Below, piece after piece: positions 35,501 to 42,998 of a stretch of 64,000 bases of DNA. Numbering within the stretch: position 1 is the stretch's first letter; the number at the start of each line of letters is the position of its first letter. A program made the position numbers and the translations under genes. Source of the DNA: Rhodococcus qingshengii JCM 15477 (lineage in GTDB: Bacteria; Actinomycetota; Actinomycetes; Mycobacteriales; Mycobacteriaceae); NCBI RefSeq assembly GCF_023221595.1, contig NZ_CP096563.1, positions 124,001-188,000 of the forward strand. The letters are read 5' to 3'. The notes beneath the pieces are model-generated. The model made no database searches, was not told the origin of the DNA, and was given only the letters and a program-made list of their open reading frames with translations.

Positions 35501-36091
35501 GTGAGCAAGGCGCCTGTGCGTCCCGCCGCTTCTGTCGAGAATTTCGAGCGGTTGCAGCGCGACCCTCTCTTCGAAGATCTTGCCGAACTGATTGCCGAGG
35601 TTCTCTCCTACGCGTTCGACGCTCCGGCCGCCGTCGAGATCGAACAGTGGACGATCAGTTGCCTGCCGTCGACCAACCGATCGGCGGAGCGCCATCGCTT
35701 GTTCACGCTCAATATCGGTCCGATGGAGATTCTGAGCGTCGAGTGCCATCTGGTCGGCGGTAAGCCGATCGAGCACGTCATGTCCGTGTACGTATCCAGT
35801 TCGGCACTGGAATCGCGAACCGGATGCAGCATCGAAGAACTCGACGCCAAGCACGATCTGGTCGCCATCAGACGCACCGAGTTGGCGTCCGCCGACGGCG
35901 ACGGGACCGTGATCGACTGCAGTCTCGAGGACTCGGATGCGTTGGAACAGTTCGCCCAACTGCCCGTCGACGTGACGACGGTTCGTCCGCTCGCGGAGCA
36001 TCTTGTTGCCAAGGGCAAGGGCCCATTTCGGCAGTATCACAACGCCGGGTTCGCCAAATATGTACTGGAAAGGTCGCTCGACCATGCTTGA
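35501..36091 (+). CDS. Hypothetical protein, coupled to the DUF6308 gene
   Basis: A 196-residue soluble acidic protein starting at a GTG preceded by GAGGGGACC. No signal peptide or membrane helix is present. Visible features are a helical N-terminal part (LFEDLAELIAEVLSYAFDAP) and a strand-rich middle (LFTLNIGPMEILSVECHLV). I do not recognise the family. It overlaps the next gene by 8 bases, so the two should act together. Confidence 0.7.
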   Translation: MSKAPVRPAASVENFERLQRDPLFEDLAELIAEVLSYAFDAPAAVEIEQWTISCLPSTNRSAERHRLFTLNIGPMEILSVECHLVGGKPIEHVMSVYVSSSALESRTGCSIEELDAKHDLVAIRRTELASADGDGTVIDCSLEDSDALEQFAQLPVDVTTVRPLAEHLVAKGKGPFRQYHNAGFAKYVLERSLDHA

Positions 36092-36734
36092 TCAGTTGCC
36101 CATCCGACTCCCGCGTGTGCTGCGAGACGGGGACGATGACGGCGCGGTCGACGTGCTGCAGGAATATTTCACGAGGCCGCTCCGAAAGACCGGTTATCTC
36201 CGAACCGGTGCGTTGTGGGATTCCTGGGATCCCAGTGGCAATCGCGATCGTGATGCGAACATCTTCACCGCGGAAGATCTTGTTGCGGTGACGCTTCTGT
36301 CGGTTCAGGTTCCGGCGCAAGGAGCCTTCTTCCTGCTCGGGGAGAACAATGCCGAACTGAACCGACTCCTGGCGGACGTGGGCCCGGATCGCGATCTGTC
36401 GAACGAACCCGATCCCTTCACTCCGGAATCTCCGGTGTGGCGGTTGGAGACGGCGCTTCGAGAGATTCACGGTGTCGGGCGAACCACGGCGTCCAAACTG
36501 ATCGCGCGCAAGCGTCCGCGACTCTTCCCGATCTACGACGACGTCGTCGGGCGGGAGTTGGGAACGAAGTCGGCCCACCTGGAACCCGTTCGCGTAGCCA
36601 TGCGGGAAGACGAGTTGCAGAGTCGACTCCTCGATCTACGTGCACGAGCAGGTCTCGACGAATCCGTTCCGGTCATCAGGGTGTTGGACGTGCTGGCGTG
36701 GATGCAGGGTAAGGGATACAAACCGGCACTCTAG
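36084..36734 (+). CDS. DUF6308-like protein with a helix-hairpin-helix motif
   Basis: A 216-residue protein. It contains IHGVGRTTASKLIARKRPRL near residue 135, a helix-hairpin-helix-like segment typical of non-specific DNA binding. It is followed by FPIYDDVVGRELGT, the DUF6308 hallmark. No catalytic residues are recognised. It overlaps the preceding unknown gene and is followed by an SOS-type HNH gene; a DNA-related role is inferred. Confidence 0.65.
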   Translation: MLDQLPIRLPRVLRDGDDDGAVDVLQEYFTRPLRKTGYLRTGALWDSWDPSGNRDRDANIFTAEDLVAVTLLSVQVPAQGAFFLLGENNAELNRLLADVGPDRDLSNEPDPFTPESPVWRLETALREIHGVGRTTASKLIARKRPRLFPIYDDVVGRELGTKSAHLEPVRVAMREDELQSRLLDLRARAGLDESVPVIRVLDVLAWMQGKGYKPAL

Positions 36735-36761
36735 CTTTCTTGTCGGTGGGCAGGTCTATTG

Positions 36762-36777
36762 TCGAATGTATGTTCGA
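36762..36777. promoter_or_regulatory. LexA/SOS-type box overlapping the HNH gene start
   Basis: TCGAATGTATGTTCGA matches the actinobacterial SOS box TCGAAC-N4-GTTCGA with a single mismatch (T for C at position 6). The ATG at 36770 lies inside it, and TATTGT at 36757-36762 could be the -10 of a leaderless transcript. LexA control of 13E12-family genes is known in mycobacteria. Confidence 0.75.
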
Positions 36778-38227
36778 TAAGGGATTGACGAGCGGTGTGG
36801 GGACATCCGTCGATGACGGCTGTCCTGTCGTCGACCCACTCGTGTTGCCGGACATGCTCTTTGCGACGGCGCAGAGCGAGAACATGCTTGCCGCGCAAAA
36901 GGTGCTCGGTGCATCCATGTTGTCGGAGTCGAGATTCAACGCCGAACTCGACGTGTCCGGTGATGTCGACAAGGCGTGGCGGATCGCATGCAACGAGATC
37001 GCGGTCATGCTCACGTGCTCGCGTCGTACTGCCGAAGTCCACATCGAGATCGGTGATGCCCTGCGGGAGTTCCTTCCGTTCACCAAGGCCGCCTTCGCTG
37101 CCGGCGAGCTGGACTATGCGCGCGTGCGCAAGATTGTCGACGGACTCACCGGGGCCGACCCGGAGGCGATCGCAGCACTCGAGCGCCGGGTACTTGCCTC
37201 GGCGCACCGTCTTCCGCCCGGGCAACTGGAGCGCGACATCGAGCGCCAGCTCTTTGCCTACGATCCGGATGCTGCCGCCGAACGTCGCCGGAAGATGCTG
37301 GAACACCGCGATGTTCGCACGCGTGCAGACCGTCACGGACTCGCCCAGTTGCAGGCAACACTCAGCGCGACCGAGGCCGTCGAAGCGCTTGGCCTGATCA
37401 ACGAGGCCGCCGGAAGCGTCTGCAACCACGATCCACGAAATGTCTCGACCCGTAGGGCCGACGCACTGGTCGCTCTGCTGCACGGCGAACAGGGGCTGAC
37501 GTGCCAGTGTGGCAGCGAAACGTGCGAGGCAGTATCCCCAGCAGCTCGATCGACTGCGCCCTCACGTCGGAAGCCGGTGTTGCACATCGTGTGTGATCTG
37601 GCGACGCTCCTCGGATTGACGTCAGATCCCGCGAGCATCGACGGATACGGGCCGATCGATCCTGATTTTGCTCGCGAGCTCGCCGCTGATTCCACCTGGC
37701 AGGCCTTGTTCGTCGATTTCCGCGCCCAGGCCGCGGGGAACCGACCGCGTCGGCAGCATGCTCCGACTGTCCTGCCGCTTGTCACCCGACGTGATCGCCC
37801 AAGTCGCGAACCGAACGGCTGCGGGGATCGGATTCGGGCGATGCAACGGTTGGTCGCGCGATCCCCGGACATCGTTCGAAGATCGGATGGGCATGGCACC
37901 CAACCCGATCCGCCTCCCGGCGCGCTGACCTATGCTCCGGGAGCGGCTCTGGCCGCATTGGTGCGGGCCGTCGACGGTCACTGCCGGTTCCCTGGTTGTT
38001 CGGTGCCCGCGAACAGGTGCCAACTCGACCACATCACCGAGTTCGATCCTTCCGATCCGAGACGCGGTGGGTGGACCATTGCGAGCAACCTCCAATGCCT
38101 GTGTCGTCATCACCATCAGGTGAAGACATACAGGTTGTGGACGCCGGTGATGCTGGAGGACCGTGCCATTCACTGGACCGATAAAACCCGCGGGTTGACG
38201 GCTGTCACGGTTCCGGAGAGGATCTGA
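36770..38227 (+). CDS. 13E12/DUF222-family HNH endonuclease-like protein
   Basis: About 485 residues. A long helical DUF222 region (about 20-340) is followed by an HNH domain near 410-460: GHCRFPGC, CQLDHITEFDP and NLQCLCRHHHQVKT contain the zinc cysteines and the H-N-H residues. I prefer the ATG at 36770 (MFDKGLTSG), which fits the family's usual start and the promoter and SOS box. Its last 23 bases overlap the convergent GNAT gene. The biological role of this multicopy family is unclear. Confidence 0.88.
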   Translation: MFDKGLTSGVGTSVDDGCPVVDPLVLPDMLFATAQSENMLAAQKVLGASMLSESRFNAELDVSGDVDKAWRIACNEIAVMLTCSRRTAEVHIEIGDALREFLPFTKAAFAAGELDYARVRKIVDGLTGADPEAIAALERRVLASAHRLPPGQLERDIERQLFAYDPDAAAERRRKMLEHRDVRTRADRHGLAQLQATLSATEAVEALGLINEAAGSVCNHDPRNVSTRRADALVALLHGEQGLTCQCGSETCEAVSPAARSTAPSRRKPVLHIVCDLATLLGLTSDPASIDGYGPIDPDFARELAADSTWQALFVDFRAQAAGNRPRRQHAPTVLPLVTRRDRPSREPNGCGDRIRAMQRLVARSPDIVRRSDGHGTQPDPPPGALTYAPGAALAALVRAVDGHCRFPGCSVPANRCQLDHITEFDPSDPRRGGWTIASNLQCLCRHHHQVKTYRLWTPVMLEDRAIHWTDKTRGLTAVTVPERI

Positions 38228-38756
38228 CTTCGAAGATGGTCTCCAGACCGTCTTCCTCGTCCCACTGCTCACCGACTTCGCAAAAATTGTACTGGCTGAT
38301 CAGATTTCGTGATGCGATGTTGTCCGGACTGATGGTCGCTCGAACGGTGTGTACTTCGGATTCGCGACTCGCGACGTCGAGAAGTATCTCGAGGGCGGCC
38401 CGTGCGTAGCCCTGGCGCCGGAACGCCGGGTCGATGCGATATCCGACCTCCACCATCCCGCGCGCATCGGGGCGACCGTGGAATCCGGCCAACCCCACCG
38501 GCGTCGAGGTGCGGGCATCGACTGCGATGCGGGTGATCCACGAGCTGTCGAGGGGATTCTCTGCTATCTGCTTGCTACGGTAGCGCCACAAGCCCTGGCA
38601 TTCTTCGCCGAGGAGATACGGGGTCAGGAGGTCGGGTGCGAGTTCCATTGCAAGAGTGGCGTTGTCTTCACCAAGTGCGTGGAGGGCGAGTGATGGAACC
38701 TGGACCAGTTGAAGTCCACGTCCGCCGAGTGTCCAGGGTAGTTCGGTGACTGTCAC
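38205..38756 (-). CDS. GNAT-family N-acetyltransferase
   Basis: A 183-residue RimJ/RimL-like acetyltransferase. The acetyl-CoA loop is FRRQGYARAALEILL near residue 130, preceded by MVEVGYRIDP and followed by NIASRNLISQYNF. The GTG start at 38756 overlaps the TetR stop (GTGA), so it is coupled to that regulator. The substrate is unknown. Its end overlaps the HNH gene on the opposite strand. Confidence 0.85.
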   Translation of the reverse strand: MTVTELPWTLGGRGLQLVQVPSLALHALGEDNATLAMELAPDLLTPYLLGEECQGLWRYRSKQIAENPLDSSWITRIAVDARTSTPVGLAGFHGRPDARGMVEVGYRIDPAFRRQGYARAALEILLDVASRESEVHTVRATISPDNIASRNLISQYNFCEVGEQWDEEDGLETIFEVRSSPEP

Positions 38757-39436
38757 AGGTCGGCGATCGGCGTCGACAGCGTTATGTCGACGCCGATGCT
38801 CCGGAGGTTGCCGTCGAGAACCTGCCAGATGGAGCGTTCGAGGAACTCGGCCAATTCTGCGCTGGTCACATCGGAACCCGGCTGGCTGAGCCAACGGTTG
38901 ACGCTGACGTCGACCAATCCGATGACGCCGAAAGCCAAGGGCTCAGCCATCTTCGACGGTTTGCCACGGCTGGTGAGGATCGTGCCCAACAAATTTCCCA
39001 ATTGGACGGCGATTGCCGTCTTGGTTCCGGTCACCACTTTCGAACCGGTGGCCCGCGTACTCGGCGAGCCCTTGCCTAAAAAGTGGTGCAGTCGTGGATA
39101 TTTCACAATCCACTGGAGGTAGGTCTCGACGGCCCGTGAGATGGCCTCGCCGACGGTGCCTTGTGGCGTGAGGGTGGGGGTCAGGTCGGTCATCATCATC
39201 TCGAGGATGCGGACTCGCAGCTGCTCGTCGAGGTCGGCTCGATCCTTGAAGATCCGGTAGACAACGGAACGGGGGACGTCGGCGCGCTCGGCGATCTGCT
39301 GGACGCCGACGTCGGCGCCACCTTCGTTGACTGCATCGAGTGCTGCGTCGAGGATCCGCGCTTTGCGCTGCTCCTTGTGATCGTTCCAGCGAGTGCTGCG
39401 CCCGTCGGGCTGCGCCGACTCGGCTGTTTTTGTCAT
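38753..39436 (-). CDS. TetR-family regulator, divergent from the beta-oxidation operon
   Basis: A 227-residue TetR protein. The helix-turn-helix is at about residues 30-70 ([28 protein letters not shown]). I start it at ATG 39436, because the open frame upstream overlaps the divergent promoter. Its likely binding sites are the two GACA-N3-TGTC repeats at 39469-39506. It probably represses the thiolase operon and responds to an acyl-CoA intermediate. Confidence 0.88.
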   Translation of the reverse strand: MTKTAESAQPDGRSTRWNDHKEQRKARILDAALDAVNEGGADVGVQQIAERADVPRSVVYRIFKDRADLDEQLRVRILEMMMTDLTPTLTPQGTVGEAISRAVETYLQWIVKYPRLHHFLGKGSPSTRATGSKVVTGTKTAIAVQLGNLLGTILTSRGKPSKMAEPLAFGVIGLVDVSVNRWLSQPGSDVTSAELAEFLERSIWQVLDGNLRSIGVDITLSTPIADL

Positions 39437-39461
39437 AAATCGAACGATACTCACCCCGCCA

Positions 39462-39506
39462 TTGACTGGACAAGATGTCTCACATACTTTGGTGGGACAG
39501 CGTGTC
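39462..39506 (+). promoter_or_regulatory. Promoter with two TetR-type operator repeats before the thiolase operon
   Basis: TTGACT (39462-39467) and TACTTT (39485-39490) are spaced by 17 bases. GGACAAGATGTCTCACA sits in the spacer, and its relative GGACAGCGTGTCACACA lies 27 bases downstream; both contain GACA-N3-TGTC (39469-39479 and 39496-39506). The positions fit repression by the adjacent TetR protein. Confidence 0.6.
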
Positions 39507-39538
39507 ACACACAGATACCGTTCTCTTCAGGAGTGGCA

Positions 39539-40729
39539 ATGAGTAACAGGGTTTTTGTCGTCGGCGTCGGCATGACGAAGTTCGAGAAGCCGGGAGCCCG
39601 CGAGTGGGACTACCCCGACATGGCACGCGAGTCGGGTACCAAGGCGCTCGAAGACGCGGGTATCGACTACACCGAGGTCGAGCAGGCATACGTCGGCTAC
39701 GTCTACGGCGAGTCCACCGCAGGTCAGCGCGCTGTCTACGAGCTCGGTCTGACAGGTATCCCCATCGTCAACGTGAACAACAACTGTTCGACGGGATCGA
39801 CCGCGCTCTACCTCGCCACGCAGGCGGTCAAGAGTGGTCAGGCCGACTGCGCACTCGCGCTGGGCTTCGAGAAGATGCAATCCGGGTCGCTCGGATCCAC
39901 CTACGACGACCGTGAACAGCCACTCATGCGGCACCTCCTCGCTCTCGCCGAGCTGCAGGAGTTCGCGATGCCGCCCGCTCCGTACATGTTCGGCGCCGCG
40001 GGCGTCGAGCACATGGAACGCTTCGGGACCACTGCAGAGCAGTTCGCGAAGATCGCCGTCAAGAACCACAAGCACTCACTGAACAACCCGTATGCCCAGT
40101 TCCAGGACGAGTACACCCTCGAGCAGATCCTCGAAGCACGCCAGATCCACGGCCCGCTCACCAAGCTCCAGTGCTCGCCTACCTCGGACGGATCCGGCGC
40201 GGCGATCATCGCCAGCGAAGCATTCGTCGAGAAGCACGGGCTCACTGCTCAGGCGATCGAGATCGTCGGGCAGGCCATGGTCACCGACATGAACAGCACC
40301 TTCGAGGACAAAAGCGCGATCAGTCTCGTCGGCGCGGACATGACCCGTAAGGCCGCTGAGAAGGTGTACGCGCAGGCCGGGATCACCGCCGACGACGTCG
40401 ACGTCATCGAACTCCACGACTGCTTCTCCACCAACGAGTTGCTGACCTACGAGGCGCTCGGACTGTGCGCAGAAGGTGACGGCGGCAAGCTCGTCGACGC
40501 CGACGACACCACCTACGGCGGACGCTGGGTGGTCAACCCGTCCGGCGGCCTCATCTCGAAGGGCCACCCCCTCGGAGCAACAGGCCTCGCGCAGTGCGCC
40601 GAACTCACCTGGCAGCTCCGCGGAACCGCGGACAAGCGTCAGGTCGACGGCGCGAAGGTCGCCCTCCAGCACAACATCGGACTCGGCGGTGCAGTTGTCG
40701 TGACCGCATACAAGCCCTACGCACGCTGA
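39539..40729 (+). CDS. SCP-x-type thiolase / lipid-transfer protein
   Basis: A 396-residue thiolase-fold enzyme of the SCP-x/Ltp family. The nucleophile region [14 protein letters not shown] near residue 84 keeps Cys, HDCFSTNE near 300 keeps His, and [13 protein letters not shown] near 342 keeps the second His. It may therefore be catalytically competent for cleaving a 3-ketoacyl-CoA. The ATG is preceded by AGGAG. It leads an operon with hydratase, dehydrogenase and acyl-CoA dehydrogenase genes. Confidence 0.9.
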   Translation: MSNRVFVVGVGMTKFEKPGAREWDYPDMARESGTKALEDAGIDYTEVEQAYVGYVYGESTAGQRAVYELGLTGIPIVNVNNNCSTGSTALYLATQAVKSGQADCALALGFEKMQSGSLGSTYDDREQPLMRHLLALAELQEFAMPPAPYMFGAAGVEHMERFGTTAEQFAKIAVKNHKHSLNNPYAQFQDEYTLEQILEARQIHGPLTKLQCSPTSDGSGAAIIASEAFVEKHGLTAQAIEIVGQAMVTDMNSTFEDKSAISLVGADMTRKAAEKVYAQAGITADDVDVIELHDCFSTNELLTYEALGLCAEGDGGKLVDADDTTYGGRWVVNPSGGLISKGHPLGATGLAQCAELTWQLRGTADKRQVDGAKVALQHNIGLGGAVVVTAYKPYAR

Positions 40730-40771
40730 ATCACACCCTCAACCCGCTAGCTACCCACTAGGAGTTTCATC

Positions 40772-41203
40772 ATGGCTTCCGTTTCCGTCTCCGCCGTACT
40801 GCCCGCATCCCCCGAGAAGACCTGGGATGCGCTCTCCGACCTGTCGCGCTGGGAGGAGTGGCTCACCATTCACCAGGGCTGGAAGAGTGAACTCCCCACC
40901 GAGGTCGCGTTGGGCGCCAAGTTCACCGAGGTCGTCTCCGTGATGGGTATGGCCAACAAGATCGAGTGGACCGTCGAAGAGGTCGAGGTGCCGAAGATGG
41001 TCAAGATTGCCGGTACCGGAATGGCCGGCGTCACCGTCGAATTCGTTCTCTCGGTCGAGGCCGACGGTGCGGGTTCGAAGGCAACCGTCGACGCCAGCTT
41101 CAAGGGCACCATGATCGTCGGGCCGATCGGCAAGGCAGTTGCCAAGAACGCCAAGGCTGATCTCGAGGCCTCGCTGGCCAAGTTCGCCGAGCTGGTCGGG
41201 TAA
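40772..41203 (+). CDS. SRPBCC-fold protein (Rv0910-like)
   Basis: A 143-residue START/SRPBCC-like protein with a hydrophobic ligand pocket fold: SAVLPASPEKTWDALSDLSRWEEW at the N terminus and a long C-terminal helix (AKNAKADLEASLAKFAELV). Relatives include the Rv0910 group, annotated in some databases as a toxin. Here its place between thiolase and hydratase genes favours a lipid or acyl-CoA ligand-binding role. Confidence 0.8.
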   Translation: MASVSVSAVLPASPEKTWDALSDLSRWEEWLTIHQGWKSELPTEVALGAKFTEVVSVMGMANKIEWTVEEVEVPKMVKIAGTGMAGVTVEFVLSVEADGAGSKATVDASFKGTMIVGPIGKAVAKNAKADLEASLAKFAELVG

Positions 41204-41210
41204 CGGCTCG

Positions 41211-42086
41211 ATGACGACACCGAAGACCAACGCGGTCGAATTCGATACGTCCGGGCTGGACGTATGGACCGATCCGGAGCACTTCGAGGTGACAGCCGAG
41301 CGCATCGCCGAATATGCCGCTGCCACAAACGACCCCATCGAGCGACACCTGAAAGGCGAGATCGCTCCACCGGTCTTCGCGGTGGTACCCGTCTTCATGT
41401 CGATGGCACCCGCTGCGCTGTCGGTGGCGCCGGTCGAACTGCTGATGAAGCTCGTTCACGGTGAGCAGGACTTCCTGTTCCACCGTCCGATCTACCCTGG
41501 CGACCATCTGGTCGCTCGCGCCAAGCCCATCGGATTCGAGGGCCGGGACAACGGATCCACCGTTGTCATCTACGTCGAAACCAAAACCGACAAGGGTGAA
41601 TTGGTCAACGAGCAGTGGATGACGGCCTTCTTCCGCAAGGTCGACGCGGGCCCCGGACTTGGCGAGAAGGCTCCCGAACACCGATTCGACGACGCTCTTC
41701 GCGCTGGTAGTCCCGCAGCGGTGGTGAACCAGCATATCGACGAGGACCAGACGTTCCGGTACTCACCGGCTTCCGGCGATCCGATGCCGATCCACCTTGA
41801 CGAGGAGATCGCTCGGATGTCCGGGCTCCCCGGAATCATCAACCACGGACTGTGCACGATGGCGTTCACGTCGTGGGGAGCCCTGACCGAACTGGCAGGC
41901 GGCGAGACCGAGCGGTTGCGCCGTCTCGCAGTGCGATTCGCGAAACCCGTACTCCCGACACAGGACATCGAGACGGTGTTCTACAAGTCGAGTTCGGCAG
42001 ACGGAGCCACGTCGTACTCGTACGAAACCAGTGCGGTCGGTGACCTCGTGATCAAGGACGGCCTCGCGGTCATCGCCGACAAATGA
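41211..42086 (+). CDS. MaoC-type (R)-specific enoyl-CoA hydratase with N-terminal hotdog domain
   Basis: A 291-residue double-hotdog protein. The N-terminal FAS1-like dehydratase domain spans about 10-145. The C-terminal MaoC domain has the hydratase-2 signature RYSPASGDPMPIHLDEEIAR (Asp and His) followed by GIINHGLCTMAF. It starts 7 bases after the SRPBCC stop. It hydrates trans-2-enoyl-CoA in the same pathway as its neighbours. Confidence 0.88.
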   Translation: MTTPKTNAVEFDTSGLDVWTDPEHFEVTAERIAEYAAATNDPIERHLKGEIAPPVFAVVPVFMSMAPAALSVAPVELLMKLVHGEQDFLFHRPIYPGDHLVARAKPIGFEGRDNGSTVVIYVETKTDKGELVNEQWMTAFFRKVDAGPGLGEKAPEHRFDDALRAGSPAAVVNQHIDEDQTFRYSPASGDPMPIHLDEEIARMSGLPGIINHGLCTMAFTSWGALTELAGGETERLRRLAVRFAKPVLPTQDIETVFYKSSSADGATSYSYETSAVGDLVIKDGLAVIADK

Positions 42087-42104
42087 GTCTTCATGTCCGA
42101 CAAC

Positions 42105-42135
42105 TGAACTGATGGGAATCTGAACTGATGGGAAG
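42105..42135 (+). repeat. 15-bp direct repeat duplicating the start region of the SDR gene
   Basis: CTGAACTGATGGGAA occurs at 42105-42119 and 42121-42135. The first copy carries an ATG (42113) that reads only three codons (Met-Gly-Ile) to a TGA at 42122. The second carries the real ATG (42128). The duplication therefore creates a mini-reading frame directly before the SDR gene. Confidence 0.9.
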
Positions 42136-42994
42136 TCTCGACGGTCGCGTAGCGATCATCACCGGAGCAGGACGCGGCATCGGCCGTGAGCATGCGCTGC
42201 TCTTCGCTCGTGAGGGTGCGAGCGTCGTGGTCAACGACCTCGGCGGCGCAAACGACGGTTCCGGTGCAGATGCCGGCCCCGCGCAGCAGGTAGTCGACGA
42301 GATCGTTGCCGCAGGCGGCAAGGCCGTTGCCAACACCGACAACATCGCCACCTGGGACGGTGCCGAGGGCCTCGTCAAGCAGGCCGTCAGTGAGTTCGGC
42401 CGACTCGACGTCCTGGTCAACAACGCCGGCATTCTTCGTGACGCCTTCATCGCGGGTATGGACGAGAGCCAGTGGGACGCAGTCATTGCCGTGCACCTCA
42501 AAGGGCACGCAGCGACACTGCACCACGCTGCCGCATACTGGAAGGACCAGAGCAAGGCAGGCGAGACCGTCAACGCTTCGGTCATCAACACTGCTTCGGC
42601 TTCGGGTACCTTCATGCCCAATGCGGGCCAGGGCAACTACGGTGCCGCCAAGGCGGGCATCGCAGCTCTGACTTTGGTGGCCGCTGACGAGCTCGATCGA
42701 TACGGCGTGCGCGTCAACGCAATTGCGCCGATCGCGCGTACTCGACTGACGCTGGCGACACCCGGTATGGGTGCGCTCTTCGCGGCCGAGGTCCCCGAGG
42801 GTGAGTTCGACGCGTTTGCGCCGTCCAACATCTCGCCGCTCGTGGTCTATCTCGCGGCGGCGGACTGCAAGCTCACCGGCAAGGTGTATGCCGTTCAGGG
42901 TGGGGCCATCACGGAACTCGCCGGCTGGCACGGTGTGAACACCATCGAGAGCGAGGGTCCCTGGACCACCGCTGACCTCGCAGAACGACTGTAA
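42128..42994 (+). CDS. SDR, (3R)-hydroxyacyl-CoA dehydrogenase (HSD17B4/Hsd4-like)
   Basis: A 288-residue SDR with the NAD motif GAGRGIGREHALLFA, NNAGILRD, catalytic Ser in INTASASGTF and the NYGAAKAGI Tyr/Lys pair near residue 170. The longer C-terminal segment and the VVVNDLGG block resemble the dehydrogenase of peroxisomal multifunctional enzyme type 2 and actinobacterial Hsd4 proteins. It would oxidise the 3-hydroxyacyl-CoA made by the MaoC hydratase. Confidence 0.87.
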   Translation: MGSLDGRVAIITGAGRGIGREHALLFAREGASVVVNDLGGANDGSGADAGPAQQVVDEIVAAGGKAVANTDNIATWDGAEGLVKQAVSEFGRLDVLVNNAGILRDAFIAGMDESQWDAVIAVHLKGHAATLHHAAAYWKDQSKAGETVNASVINTASASGTFMPNAGQGNYGAAKAGIAALTLVAADELDRYGVRVNAIAPIARTRLTLATPGMGALFAAEVPEGEFDAFAPSNISPLVVYLAAADCKLTGKVYAVQGGAITELAGWHGVNTIESEGPWTTADLAERL

Positions 42995-42998
42995 GCGC

